A DNA stretch of 19,431 nucleotides from an uncultured Pseudoflavonifractor sp. (GTDB taxonomy: Bacteria > Bacillota_A > Clostridia > Oscillospirales > Oscillospiraceae). A program made the position numbers and the translations under genes. Shown here piece after piece: positions 7,601 to 14,523 of the stretch. Location: assembly GCA_947575475.1 (NCBI GenBank), contig CANPNN010000006.1, forward strand, positions 1 through 19,431, written 5' to 3'. Below the pieces are notes generated by a model. That model made no database searches and was not told the DNA's origin. It saw nothing but the letters and a program-made list of their open reading frames with translations. Position 1 is the first letter of the stretch. Every line of letters starts with the position of its first letter.

Positions 7601-8775
7601 TTGAAGGTCTCACAGACCTGACCGTCCCGGAGGACGGCGGCGCCGATCTCGATGATGAGGTCCTTCTTCTTATTGAGGCCCGTGGTCTCAATGTCAAAGC
7701 AGACGATCTCCCCGTGGAAGTCCCCGTCAGCGTCGCCGTGGACCACCACCCGGTCGTCCATGTCATTGATGAAATAGGCCTCTACACCGTACAGGATCTT
7801 GATGTTTTTGGCCGTATGCCACGCCTCGGGGAAGGACTGGGCCACCCCGTGGTCGGTGATGGCGATGGCCCGGTGGCCCCAGGATTCCGCCCGCTTTACC
7901 ACCTCCTTGGCGGGAGTGAGGGCGTCCATGGCGGACATGGTGGTATGGAGGTGAAGCTCCACCCGCTTCTCGGGGGCGGCGTCCTTCCGTTTGGTCTTCT
8001 CCCCCAGCATAACGGCGTATGGCTCCAGGACCATATCGTTGGTAAAGCGGTCTATGTTGAGCCGGCCCTGGATGAGGAGGTGCTGGCCAATTTCGATGTG
8101 GGAGACGAAGGGCTTGGCCTCCTCCCCCTGACAGAATTTGCTGATGCGGATGGAGCCGGTATAGTCGGTGACGTCAAAGTTGATGGACCAGGCCTCCCGG
8201 TTCTTCATCTTCCGGTGTTTAATGTCGAATACGTCCCCTTCAATGAGCACATTTCCCATGTCCAGGTTCAGCTCTGACATGGGGATGGGGGTCCCCTTGA
8301 TCTCCCGACGGCCATAGATGAGGCCGCCGCCCTTCTTCCCCGCCGCCTTCTCCCGAGGTTGGGCAGTCTGGATGTGCTTCATGGCCTCCCGGCGGAGGGC
8401 CTCGGTGCGGCGGAAGGCATCCTGGGCGGCGTCGAAGACTTCGGGCAGAGATGGCTCCTCCGGGGGCGGCTCGGGCAGGGGGATATCCTCCTCCGGGGGC
8501 GGTTCCGGAAGGGGCGGCTCGTCCACGGGGGCGGGTTGGGCGGCGGTGAGAGCCAGCTCCACCCGCTCCACGCTGTAGGCCTGGGCCAGGGCAATCTCCA
8601 CACTCTGGCGCAGCTCCGGGGCGGGCAGGACAGGGCAAGAGACCTGGGCCTTGATGGCCCGGGCCTTTTTGTCGATAGCCGCCCCCAGCACCTCCCAGGA
8701 GGCCGCCTGGCTCAGCGCCATCGGCTCCAGGGTCAGGGCGGAGAAAAGTTTTAAGAAGGGTACTTTGTTCGGCAT
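4609..8775 (-). CDS. polC: DNA polymerase III alpha subunit, PolC type
   Basis: This is the Gram-positive replicative polymerase, 1388 residues (family usually about 1430-1450). Domains in order: an N-terminal domain; a Pro/Glu-rich linker with a doubled PLPEPPPEE (88-107); an OB-fold (about 170-260); the first PHP part with ELHLHTTMSAMDAL (H275, H277); an inserted DEDDh 3'-5' proofreading exonuclease starting at CFDIETTG (D361, E363) with HNAEFDMGF; the rest of PHP; a zinc-binding segment starting CPKC (C852, C855) and ending CPVCG; the palm with PDIDLNFS (D908, D910); and a C-terminal helix-hairpin-helix (SIPGLGESAAQSIVDQR). All key motifs appear intact, so it should be functional. The ATG at 8775 has only a weak AAGGAA some 12 nt upstream. 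It lies at the end of the pyrH-ispG cluster, as in many Firmicutes, though proS, usually next to it, is absent. A 121-nt gap separates it from the broken lipoprotein gene upstream. Confidence 0.98.
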   Translation of the reverse strand: MPNKVPFLKLFSALTLEPMALSQAASWEVLGAAIDKKARAIKAQVSCPVLPAPELRQSVEIALAQAYSVERVELALTAAQPAPVDEPPLPEPPPEEDIPLPEPPPEEPSLPEVFDAAQDAFRRTEALRREAMKHIQTAQPREKAAGKKGGGLIYGRREIKGTPIPMSELNLDMGNVLIEGDVFDIKHRKMKNREAWSINFDVTDYTGSIRISKFCQGEEAKPFVSHIEIGQHLLIQGRLNIDRFTNDMVLEPYAVMLGEKTKRKDAAPEKRVELHLHTTMSAMDALTPAKEVVKRAESWGHRAIAITDHGVAQSFPEAWHTAKNIKILYGVEAYFINDMDDRVVVHGDADGDFHGEIVCFDIETTGLNKKKDLIIEIGAAVLRDGQVCETFNTFASPGRTLPREIVELTGITDKMLEGAPGQAEAVNAFLDFVGDRPLAAHNAEFDMGFIAESCRRMGRPFSNTAIDSLILAQNLLPDLGKYKLDIVANRLNLPAFNHHRASDDAATVAYMLIPFFKTLEEMGITTLQAINPAMIPLRKEGKARRQPKHLIILAKNQLGLRNLYHLISDSFLKHYKRNPIIPKSELEKYREGLIIGSACEAGELFQAVAARKEWAELKRLASWYDYLEIQPLCNNAFMLRPDRKTGRPMVEDPEELREFNRTVLALGKELDKPVCATGDVHFLEPEDEQYRHILLDSKGFEDCDEPLPIYFKTTDEMLEEFSYLGEEDCRKVVVTDPNRIADWCERIEPLPKGLFAPKLENSAQELEKLVYDKAHELYGEDLPKVVQDRIDLELPGIIMRKYDVIYMSAQKLVQNSLEHGYLVGSRGSVGSSIVAFFSGITEVNSLPAHYRCPKCKHVDFEYGEKNNFGCGADMPDAVCPVCGTPYQKDGFNIPFETFLGFGGDKVPDIDLNFSDEYQSSAHRYTFELFGETHVFRAGTIGTVAAKTAYGYVKKYLEKRERRANSAEENRLAVGCTGAKRTTGQHPGGMVVIPQDREIYDFCPVQHPADDPDSDIITTHFEYHSMESNLLKLDMLGHQDPTMIRMLEDLTGVNVRTDITLDDPDTMSLFTTSEKLGFTDDPILGPTGAVAIPEFNTRFTRQMLMDTQPQDFNTLVRLSGFSHGTDVWLGNARDLIVGGTASVLETVGCRDDIMIYLMQMGLEPKMSFKIMEAVRKGKVKKAGFEEGWVDQMRSHKVPDWYIDSLAKIGYLFPKAHAVAYVMMAFRIAWFKVHRPLAFYAAFFSIRAKAFDATFMCQGMDVAKAKLKEIKGKMDEKKAAAVEEDTYTTLEVVYEYYLRGLTFRNVDIYRSDATHFVMDGEDALIPPFTSIPGLGESAAQSIVDQRVGKEFISIEEFSDACPKVSSAHIEKLKEAGAFDGLPDTSQITLF
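8455..8515 (-). repeat. Tandem 33-bp duplication in the polC linker
   Basis: CTCCTCCGGGGGCGG occurs at 8455-8469 and again at 8488-8502, a 33-bp period with similar sequence after each copy. It encodes two copies of PLPEPPPEE (residues 88-96 and 99-107 of PolC). This is an in-frame duplication in the flexible linker between the N-terminal domain and the OB-fold. Confidence 0.8.
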
Positions 8776-8896
8776 GGTTTTCTCGGTTCCTTTTCTTTCG
8801 ATTGTTCGCCGCTTTCATTAAAAATACACGAATTCAGGGTTTACCCCTGTTCCGTCATCCAAAAATAAAACATATTGGGGGGTGGAGTTTTCCCCT

Positions 8897-9384
8897 TCAT
8901 AGATAATAATACCGCAGGCTTCCATGGGTCACATAGCCCTCCTCATAGGCAAGGCGACCCAAATCGTCATAGCGGCTGGCATATGTCTCATGCTCCGGCT
9001 CCCATCGATAATACTCTGCCTGCTCCCAATCCTTGGCTGGCAAGGTTTCCTCGAAGCCAAAGCCGCATAGGGACGGTCCCTGCGCATAATACCTGTAATA
9101 GATCCCAGCGCCGGAGCCGGTTTTCTCATCATACCAGAGCACCAGTTCTATCCGGCCCTCCTGGTCATACAACTCGTAAAAAGGTTCTTCGGTTATGAAG
9201 CCGCAGCTTTGGAACCATCCCCCAGTTGTGCCTCCGCGCCCTGGTCAAAGGCGTGCTCTCCTGGGAAGGCTCCGGAACGGATCCTGTCGGTTGGGGTGTG
9301 GGGGGAGGACATTTCCGCCGTCGGGGCTTGTGTGCAGGCAGTCAGGAACAGGATGAAAATCAATAGTAGCGGGACCTTTTTCAT
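8897..9384 (-). pseudogene. Frameshifted small lipoprotein with YD-repeat-like motifs
   Basis: Two out-of-frame pieces look like one gene. The 5' piece (9384-9193, 63 codons) has AGGAGG 9 nt upstream, a signal sequence and the lipobox LTAC (Cys17), then stops at TAA. The 3' piece (to TGA at 8897) is open from 9244 down and encodes a Tyr-rich domain with two YD/RHS-like units, YDQEGRIELVLWYDEK and YDDLGRLAYEEGY. A -1 shift between 9193 and 9247, most simply loss of one G in the GGGGG at 9223-9219, would join them into about 162 residues: lipobox, linker, then GWFQSCGFITEEPFYE and the YD part. It begins 16 nt after the ispG stop, so it was probably the next gene of that operon. A sequencing indel or programmed slippage cannot be excluded. 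I do not recognise a specific family or function. Confidence 0.7.
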
Positions 9385-9400
9385 CGTTCCTTGCCTCCTG

Positions 9401-10438
9401 TCATAGAGTTTCGATCAGTTTGAACAGCTCGTCCACCAGCAGGTCCTGGGGGACCTTTTTCACGATCTCCCCTTTCTTAAAGAGAAGCCCTTCCCCCACG
9501 CCCCCGGCGATGCCCACATCGGCGGCGGAGGCCTCGCCGGGGCCGTTGACCACACAGCCCATGACCGCCACGGTGACGGGTTTGTCCACCGTTTCTAATC
9601 TTTCCTCCACTTCGTGGGCCAATGCGATCAAGTCGATCTTCGTTCTGCCGCAGGTGGGGCAGGAGATCAGCTCAGGGCCTTCCCTGCGGACTCCAGCGGC
9701 TTTCAGGATGTCACGGGCGGCATAGACCTCCTCCACCGGGTCGGCGGAGAGGGACACCCGGACGGTATCCCCGATCCCCAGGGCCAGAAGGCCCCCGATC
9801 CCCACGGCAGATTTCAAAATTCCCATTTTAGGAGTTCCCGTCTCGGTCACCCCAATATGTAAAGGGAAATCACTTTCTCTGCTCATCAGTTCATAGGCTC
9901 TCATGGTAATGGGAACCGATGAGGACTTGAGGGAGACGCAGATATCAGAGAAGCCGCAGTCCTCCAGTAACTTGATGTGACCGAAAGCACTTTCCACCAA
10001 GGCTTCCGGGGTAACGCCGCCGTATTTGGCCAGAAGGGGTTTTTCCAGAGAGCCGCCGTTGACTCCGATCCGGATGGGAAGTCCTTTCCCTTTACAGGCG
10101 TCCGCCACGGCGGCCACTTTCTCGGGACCGCCAATGTTTCCCGGGTTGATGCGGACCGCGTCGCAGCCCTGGCGAACACACTCCAGGGCCAGCTTGTAAT
10201 CGAAGTGGATATCCACCACCAGGGGGATGGAGATGTTTTTCCGGATCTCCCCCACCGCCTGGGCCGCCGCCATATCTGGAACGGCCACCCGGATGATCTC
10301 GCACCCGGCGGACTCCAGGCGCTTGATCTGGGCCACGGTGGCCTCCACGTCCTGGGTGGGGGTGTTGCACATGGACTGGATGGAGACGGGGGCGCCTCCT
10401 CCCACCAGCACGTCCCCCACCCTGATCTGTCTCGTCAT
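9401..10438 (-). CDS. ispG: 4-hydroxy-3-methylbut-2-enyl diphosphate synthase (IspG/GcpE)
   Basis: IspG is the iron-sulfur enzyme of the MEP isoprenoid pathway that reduces methylerythritol cyclodiphosphate to HMBPP. The 345-residue protein begins TRQIRVGDVLVGGGAPVSIQ and has the family's TIM-barrel segments (IIRVAVPD, VVDIHFDYKLAL, VRINPGNIG). The C-terminal [4Fe-4S] ligands are Cys260 and Cys263 in CPTCGRT, Cys295 in GCVVNGPGE, and the conserved glutamate of that motif. The ATG at 10438 was chosen: it lies 4 nt after the rseP stop with GGGGTG upstream. The longer TTG start at 10453 has no ribosome binding site and would overlap rseP. It is translated with dxr two genes upstream, so two MEP-pathway enzymes share one operon. 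Confidence 0.97.
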   Translation of the reverse strand: MTRQIRVGDVLVGGGAPVSIQSMCNTPTQDVEATVAQIKRLESAGCEIIRVAVPDMAAAQAVGEIRKNISIPLVVDIHFDYKLALECVRQGCDAVRINPGNIGGPEKVAAVADACKGKGLPIRIGVNGGSLEKPLLAKYGGVTPEALVESAFGHIKLLEDCGFSDICVSLKSSSVPITMRAYELMSRESDFPLHIGVTETGTPKMGILKSAVGIGGLLALGIGDTVRVSLSADPVEEVYAARDILKAAGVRREGPELISCPTCGRTKIDLIALAHEVEERLETVDKPVTVAVMGCVVNGPGEASAADVGIAGGVGEGLLFKKGEIVKKVPQDLLVDELFKLIETL

Positions 10439-10442
10439 GACA

Positions 10443-11534
10443 CTACACCCCAAACTTTTTCAGAATATCGCTGATGGTCACCGCCAGCATCAGGGCCATA
10501 AGACAGGCAAACCCCGCCGCCGACACCCATCCCAGGTACTTGGGATCCATCTTTTTCTTGGTGAAGGCGGTATAGACCCCATTCACCCCCATGAAAAAGA
10601 TCTGTCCTCCGTCCAGGGCGGGAATGGGCAGCAGGTTCATCACCGCCAGGTTGATGGAGATGAAGGAGGTAAAGCTGAGGATCCCCTGCAGCGCCCCCAA
10701 AAAGGCGGAGCTTCCCGCCGCCTCGGCGGCCTCCGCCCCCGCTTGGCCCACCTGGCCCACCATGTCGATGATCCCTACAGGGCCGGACATATCCCGCAAG
10801 CCCACAGCTCCCCGTAAAAGCTCACTCAAGCTGTACCAGACCATGCGTACATTGTCCGCCGCCTCCAGCCAAGTATATTTCAGCTTGGCCAGGAGGGTGG
10901 CCTCCTCAAACTCCTGCATATAGATCCCCAGCATGAGCCGCTCCGAACCGCCGGACTGGGTCACTGCGGTCAGGGGAACCCCTGGAAGGGAGAGCTTTTT
11001 CCCCTCCCGCTCCACCTCCAGATCCACCTGGTTTCCTGTTATACGGCTCAGGAAAAAGGACACGTCGGGCTGAAGATAGACGGCGTGGCCGTCCACCCGG
11101 GTGATCCTGTCCCCCGCCTGAAGGACCCCTTGGGCCTGAGCGGTCACATCCGTGGAAAAGCCGGAGATCACCGGCGTCAGAAAGCCCTCTGCCGGGGCCA
11201 GCAGAACCAAAATGATGATCAATCCGGTGAGGAAGTTCAGAAAGACTCCCGCCAGCAGGATGATGAGCCGCTGATACCAGGGGCGGTTGGGGAAAGCCCG
11301 AGGGTCGGAGGATTTGCCCTCCTCCTCCCCCTCCATAGCGCAGAAGCCGCCGATGGGGAGCAGGCGCAGGGAGTACTCCGTCTCCTTCCCCTGCTTGTGC
11401 AGGAGCAGAGGACCCATGCCGATGGCGAACTCGTTGACCTTTACCCCGCAGAGCTTGGCGGCGGCAAAGTGACCGAACTCGTGAAGAGCGATAAGAATAC
11501 CGAACATAAGGATGGCGATTACAATGTATAGCAA
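10443..11534 (-). CDS. rseP: RIP site-2 zinc metalloprotease (RseP/RasP)
   Basis: This is a polytopic membrane protease of the M50 family that cleaves transmembrane segments of anti-sigma factors and signal-peptide remnants. The 363-residue protein has the zinc motif HEFGH (H18, E19, H22) in its first transmembrane helix. The conserved LPIGGFCAMEGEE segment follows, then a second membrane segment (RLIILLAGVFLNFLTGLIIILV) and a PDZ region at about 115-190. The second metal-binding motif is NLLPIPALDGG (D308). A last membrane segment at the C terminus completes the topology. The TTG start is supported by a perfect GGAGGTG at 11545-11539, four bases upstream; no better start is available before the HEFGH helix. 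It stands between dxr and ispG, its usual place in this cluster. Confidence 0.96.
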   Translation of the reverse strand: MLYIVIAILMFGILIALHEFGHFAAAKLCGVKVNEFAIGMGPLLLHKQGKETEYSLRLLPIGGFCAMEGEEEGKSSDPRAFPNRPWYQRLIILLAGVFLNFLTGLIIILVLLAPAEGFLTPVISGFSTDVTAQAQGVLQAGDRITRVDGHAVYLQPDVSFFLSRITGNQVDLEVEREGKKLSLPGVPLTAVTQSGGSERLMLGIYMQEFEEATLLAKLKYTWLEAADNVRMVWYSLSELLRGAVGLRDMSGPVGIIDMVGQVGQAGAEAAEAAGSSAFLGALQGILSFTSFISINLAVMNLLPIPALDGGQIFFMGVNGVYTAFTKKKMDPKYLGWVSAAGFACLMALMLAVTISDILKKFGV

Positions 11535-11538
11535 GGGG

Positions 11539-11545
11539 CACCTCC
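11539..11545 (-). promoter_or_regulatory. Ribosome binding site supporting the rseP TTG start
   Basis: GGAGGTG on the minus strand lies four bases before the TTG at 11534. No ATG or GTG is suitably placed before the catalytic first transmembrane helix, so this site decides the unusual start codon. Confidence 0.85.
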
Positions 11546-11586
11546 AAAAGTTAAGATCAGGGACGGGCCGCTGGGGACATCGGCCC

Positions 11587-12723
11587 CTACGACACCGCGG
11601 CGCGGGCGGCCCGGTCGGCAGCCAGAATGTCCTCCAAGGTGGGATCGGGAAGCGCCCGCACCTTTTCCATGGCCCGCTCCACCTTGCGGGGAATGTCCAT
11701 AAAGCCGATCTTCCCCGCCAGGAAGTCGGCCACCGCCGCCTCGTTTGCGCCGTTGAGGATGGCGGTGGCGGTACCCCCCTCCTTCGCCGCCCGTTTCGCC
11801 AGGGCCAGACAGGGGAAGTTCTCCTCGTCCGGCGGGGCGAAGGTCAGTCTGGGACAGGTCAGCAGGTCCAGAGGTGTGGCCGGACCGGGCACCCGGTCGG
11901 GCCAGGTGAGGGCATATTGGATGGGCAGGCGCATATCCGCCGTGCCCAGCTGGGCCAGAATGGCATTATCACAGTATTCCACCAAAGAGTGAATGATACT
12001 CTCCCGGTGGATGACCACCGAAATTTTTTCTAAGGGCATGGCGTAAAGGCGCATGGCCTCAATGACCTCCAGGCCCTTGTTCATCATGGTGGCGGAGTCC
12101 ACGGTGATCTTGGCTCCCATGGACCAGTTGGGGTGTTTAAGGGCGTCCTTGACGGTCACCGCCTCCAGCTCGGAGCGTTTTTTCCCAAAAAAAGGCCCGC
12201 CCGAGGCGGTTAGGATGAGCCGCTTCACTTCCCCCCGGTCCTTACAGCCCTGGAGGGACTGGAAGATGGCGGAGTGCTCCGAGTCCACCGGGACGATCTC
12301 TCCCCCATAGCGGCGGGCGGTCTCCATCACCAGCTCCCCGGCGCAGACCAGGGTCTCCTTGTTGGCCAGAGCCACCCGTCGGCCCAGCTTCAGGGCCTCC
12401 AGGGTGGGGCGCAGGCCCACCATGCCCATGACGGCGGTGAGGACGATATCTGTATCGCCCAGCACGGCGGCCTCCAGAAGGCCCTCCATCCCCGAGGCCA
12501 CCCTGATATCGGTGTCGGAAAGCTTGATCCGCAGAGTCTTGGCGGCCTCCTCCTCCATACAAACCGCCAAAGGAGGGCGGAATTTCCGGCATTGGGCCTC
12601 CAGAAGTTCCACATTGCGGTTGGCGGTGAGGGCGGTCACCTCATGGCCAAGGGCCTCTATGACCTCCAGGGACTGGCGGCCGATGGAGCCGGTGGAGCCC
12701 AGAAGGGATATCCGTTTGCTCAC
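11587..12723 (-). CDS. dxr: 1-deoxy-D-xylulose 5-phosphate reductoisomerase
   Basis: Dxr converts DXP to 2-C-methyl-D-erythritol 4-phosphate with NADPH, the first committed MEP-pathway step. The 378-residue protein has the NADPH-binding GSTGSIG at 9-15 and the metal-binding VDSEHSA (D147, E149). It also has LTASGGPF, VDSATMMNKGLE (metal ligand E219), the HRESIIHSLVEY loop, ADMRLPIQYAL and the C-terminal ILNGANEAAV segment. All expected active-site motifs are present. The GTG at 12723 was chosen: GGGGGTG lies upstream, the start falls 4 nt after the cdsA stop, and the NADPH motif then sits at its usual distance from the N terminus. An in-frame extension to 12798 would run deep into cdsA. rseP follows after 52 nt. 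Confidence 0.97.
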   Translation of the reverse strand: MSKRISLLGSTGSIGRQSLEVIEALGHEVTALTANRNVELLEAQCRKFRPPLAVCMEEEAAKTLRIKLSDTDIRVASGMEGLLEAAVLGDTDIVLTAVMGMVGLRPTLEALKLGRRVALANKETLVCAGELVMETARRYGGEIVPVDSEHSAIFQSLQGCKDRGEVKRLILTASGGPFFGKKRSELEAVTVKDALKHPNWSMGAKITVDSATMMNKGLEVIEAMRLYAMPLEKISVVIHRESIIHSLVEYCDNAILAQLGTADMRLPIQYALTWPDRVPGPATPLDLLTCPRLTFAPPDEENFPCLALAKRAAKEGGTATAILNGANEAAVADFLAGKIGFMDIPRKVERAMEKVRALPDPTLEDILAADRAARAAVS

Positions 12724-12727
12724 AATC

Positions 12728-13543
12728 TCACACCCCCAAAGCGGGAAGATAGCTGACAAGGATCTCGATGAGGGGCGCGCAGAAGATGACGCTGTCAAAG
12801 CGGTCCAGCACGCCGCCGTGGCCCGGGAAGATGTTGCCGAAATCCTTCAGGCCATACTGGCGCTTGATATAGGAGAAGGACAGGTCCCCTATCTGAGACA
12901 CCAGACTGCCCAGGAAACCGTAGAGGGCCAGAAGGGGATAACATACCGCCACATGAAAGCCCTTCCCCAGAATAAGGCCATAGAGAAGGCAGAGGCACAC
13001 AGCTCCCACAACTCCTCCCACAGCGCCCTCCACCGTCTTTTTGGGGGAGAGTTCAGGGGCCAGCTTGTGCTTTCCAAAGGCCATGCCCGCAAAGAGGGCG
13101 AAAGCGTCGCTGGCGAAAGCGGCCACCAGAGGCAGGAGCACCAGGTATTTCCCCTGTTCCAGCTCATGAAGGCGGACAAAGGAAGAGAGGAAATAGGGGA
13201 TGAGCATGGCAAAGAAGAAGGATCCCCCCATTTTCTCCAGCGTGACGGTATAGTGGCTGGAGATGGCGATGACGAACATGAGGAAAAAGTAGATAAATAT
13301 CCCCGCCAGGGCGGAGTGCATCCCCTCCCCGATATAGACCCAGAAGGGCACCAGGCCGGACAGGATGATGGACAGGGCGGAGACCTTGGCGTTCTTTACA
13401 AAGCCCGTGGACCACAGGACCTCGTGAAGGGCGATCATGGAGAGAATGGAGATGGCGATGGGCAGGCTGACGGGGGGCAGAAGATAGAGGACCACAAAAA
13501 TCAGCGGGATACAGACCACCGCCACCAAAACTCGTTTTAACAT
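12728..13543 (-). CDS. cdsA: Phosphatidate cytidylyltransferase (CDP-diacylglycerol synthase)
   Basis: CdsA is an integral membrane enzyme making CDP-diacylglycerol from phosphatidate and CTP for phospholipid synthesis. The 271-residue protein is mostly hydrophobic, with about seven or eight membrane segments beginning at LKRVLVAVVCIPLIFVVLYL. Near the C terminus it carries the complete CTP-transferase signature: SYIKR at 224-228, KDFGN at 233-237, PGHGG at 240-244 and LDRFD at 246-250. The ATG at 13543 follows the uppS stop by 2 nt and has GGAGGGG at good spacing inside the end of uppS, so the two are likely translationally coupled. The frame is open further upstream, but only as a shadow of uppS. 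Confidence 0.97.
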   Translation of the reverse strand: MLKRVLVAVVCIPLIFVVLYLLPPVSLPIAISILSMIALHEVLWSTGFVKNAKVSALSIILSGLVPFWVYIGEGMHSALAGIFIYFFLMFVIAISSHYTVTLEKMGGSFFFAMLIPYFLSSFVRLHELEQGKYLVLLPLVAAFASDAFALFAGMAFGKHKLAPELSPKKTVEGAVGGVVGAVCLCLLYGLILGKGFHVAVCYPLLALYGFLGSLVSQIGDLSFSYIKRQYGLKDFGNIFPGHGGVLDRFDSVIFCAPLIEILVSYLPALGV

Positions 13544-13545
13544 AT

Positions 13546-14286
13546 TCAAACCCCTCCAAACCGGCGGGAGCGGCTCTGATAGGCCGCCAGCGCCCGCCGA
13601 AGCTCCTCTTTGCTGAAATCGGGCCAGCACACATCGGTAAAATAGTATTCGGCATAGGCCGACTGCCACAGGAGAAAGTTGGAGATACGCTCCTCTCCGC
13701 TGGGGCGGATCACCAGGTCGGGGTCGGGAATGCCGGCGGACCAGAGATAATTTGCAAAGTCCTCCTCGGTCAACGCCTCCGGGGTCTTCTCCCCCGCCGC
13801 ACACCGGGCGGCATAGGCCTTGGCGGCCCTTATGATTTCATCCCGGCCGCCGTAGTTGAGGCAGATGTTCACCTGACAGCCGGTATAGACCGCCGAGCGC
13901 GCCTGCGTCTGCTCCGCCAACTCTCGCAGCTCGGTGGGCAAAGGAGAAAGATCGCCGAAGAAAACAAAACGGACCTTCTCCTTCTCCATATCCCGGATGG
14001 CCTCCATGAGATACTTTTTCAGCAGGCCCATGATGGCGGAGACCTCCTCCATGGGGCGCTTCCAGTTTTCTGTGGAGAAGGCGTAGACCGTCAGATATTT
14101 TATCCCGATCTCCCGGCAGTAAGTGGCGATGGTACGGAAGGTCTCAGCCCCAGCGGCGTGACCCGCGGTCCGGGGCAGGCCCCGGCTCTTGGCCCAGCGG
14201 CCGTTGCCGTCCATGATGATGGCGATATGCTGGGGAAGGCGGCTATAATCCACCATGGCTTCCCCTTTTTTGGCGAAGAGGGGCAT
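13546..14286 (-). CDS. uppS: Undecaprenyl diphosphate synthase (cis-prenyltransferase)
   Basis: UppS extends farnesyl diphosphate with isopentenyl diphosphate to make the C55 lipid carrier for peptidoglycan. The 246-residue length is typical. Motifs in order: AIIMDGNGRWAK with catalytic Asp26, GHAAGAETF, TVYAFSTENWKRP, NICLNYGGRDEI, PDPDLVIRPSGEERISNF and a C-terminal YFTDVCWPDF. The ATG at 14286 has a strong GGAGGTGA four bases upstream. An in-frame ATG at 14451 would add 55 residues with no ribosome binding site or family similarity and was rejected. Its substrate precursors come from the MEP pathway whose genes dxr and ispG lie in the same cluster. It is separated from frr by a 237-nt gap that holds a strong hairpin. 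Confidence 0.97.
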   Translation of the reverse strand: MPLFAKKGEAMVDYSRLPQHIAIIMDGNGRWAKSRGLPRTAGHAAGAETFRTIATYCREIGIKYLTVYAFSTENWKRPMEEVSAIMGLLKKYLMEAIRDMEKEKVRFVFFGDLSPLPTELRELAEQTQARSAVYTGCQVNICLNYGGRDEIIRAAKAYAARCAAGEKTPEALTEEDFANYLWSAGIPDPDLVIRPSGEERISNFLLWQSAYAEYYFTDVCWPDFSKEELRRALAAYQSRSRRFGGV

Positions 14287-14290
14287 GGGA

Positions 14291-14298
14291 TCACCTCC
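14291..14298 (-). promoter_or_regulatory. Ribosome binding site deciding the uppS start
   Basis: GGAGGTGA on the minus strand lies four bases before the ATG at 14286. This fixes the uppS start despite an open frame continuing upstream to 14451. Confidence 0.85.
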
Positions 14299-14465
14299 GG
14301 GAAGGATAAAGTGAAAAGAAAAAACCAAGGGCCGGTATGGGGAAGGCAGGACCCTTTCGCCAGGGGAGAGTTTGAGATCCTGCTGTTCCGCCGGGCGGAT
14401 GATATCCGCCCTCACGGGGAATTCGGGGCGGAGTTCGGGAAGTTTCTTCATTCTGCCGTAGCATG

Positions 14466-14497
14466 GGATTTCCCGCCGGGGAACCGGCGGGAAATCC
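14466..14497 (-). other. Perfect 14-bp hairpin in the frr-uppS gap
   Basis: GGATTTCCCGCCGG (14466-14479) pairs perfectly with 14484-14497, leaving a four-base loop. It begins about 26 nt after the frr stop. No T-run follows on either strand, so it is not a standard terminator. A second, smaller inverted repeat, GGGCGGAT (14393-14400) with ATCCGCCC (14404-14411), lies further toward uppS. The 237-nt gap has no convincing gene. A role in mRNA processing or differential expression is possible, but that is inference. Confidence 0.8.
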
Positions 14498-14523
14498 GCT
14501 GTGTATCCACTTTTGAAAGGCCC

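Noticed and set aside
8776..8896. Terminator or promoter between the broken lipoprotein gene and polC
   Set aside because: A weak GGGG/CCCC pairing followed by T-rich sequence and a 5-bp CAGGG/CCCTG stem are present, but neither is strong enough, and no convincing -35/-10 pair was found.
12724..12798. Extended start for Dxr
   Set aside because: It lies inside cdsA, and the GTG at 12723 puts the NADPH motif GSTGSIG at residues 9-15 as expected.
13544..13804. Extended start for CdsA
   Set aside because: The extra codons are the uppS gene in another frame; the ATG at 13543 has a good ribosome binding site and a proper first membrane helix.
14287..14451. 55-residue N-terminal extension of UppS from the ATG at 14451
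   Set aside because: There is no ribosome binding site at 14451; GGAGGTGA directly precedes the ATG at 14286, and the resulting 246 residues fit the family.
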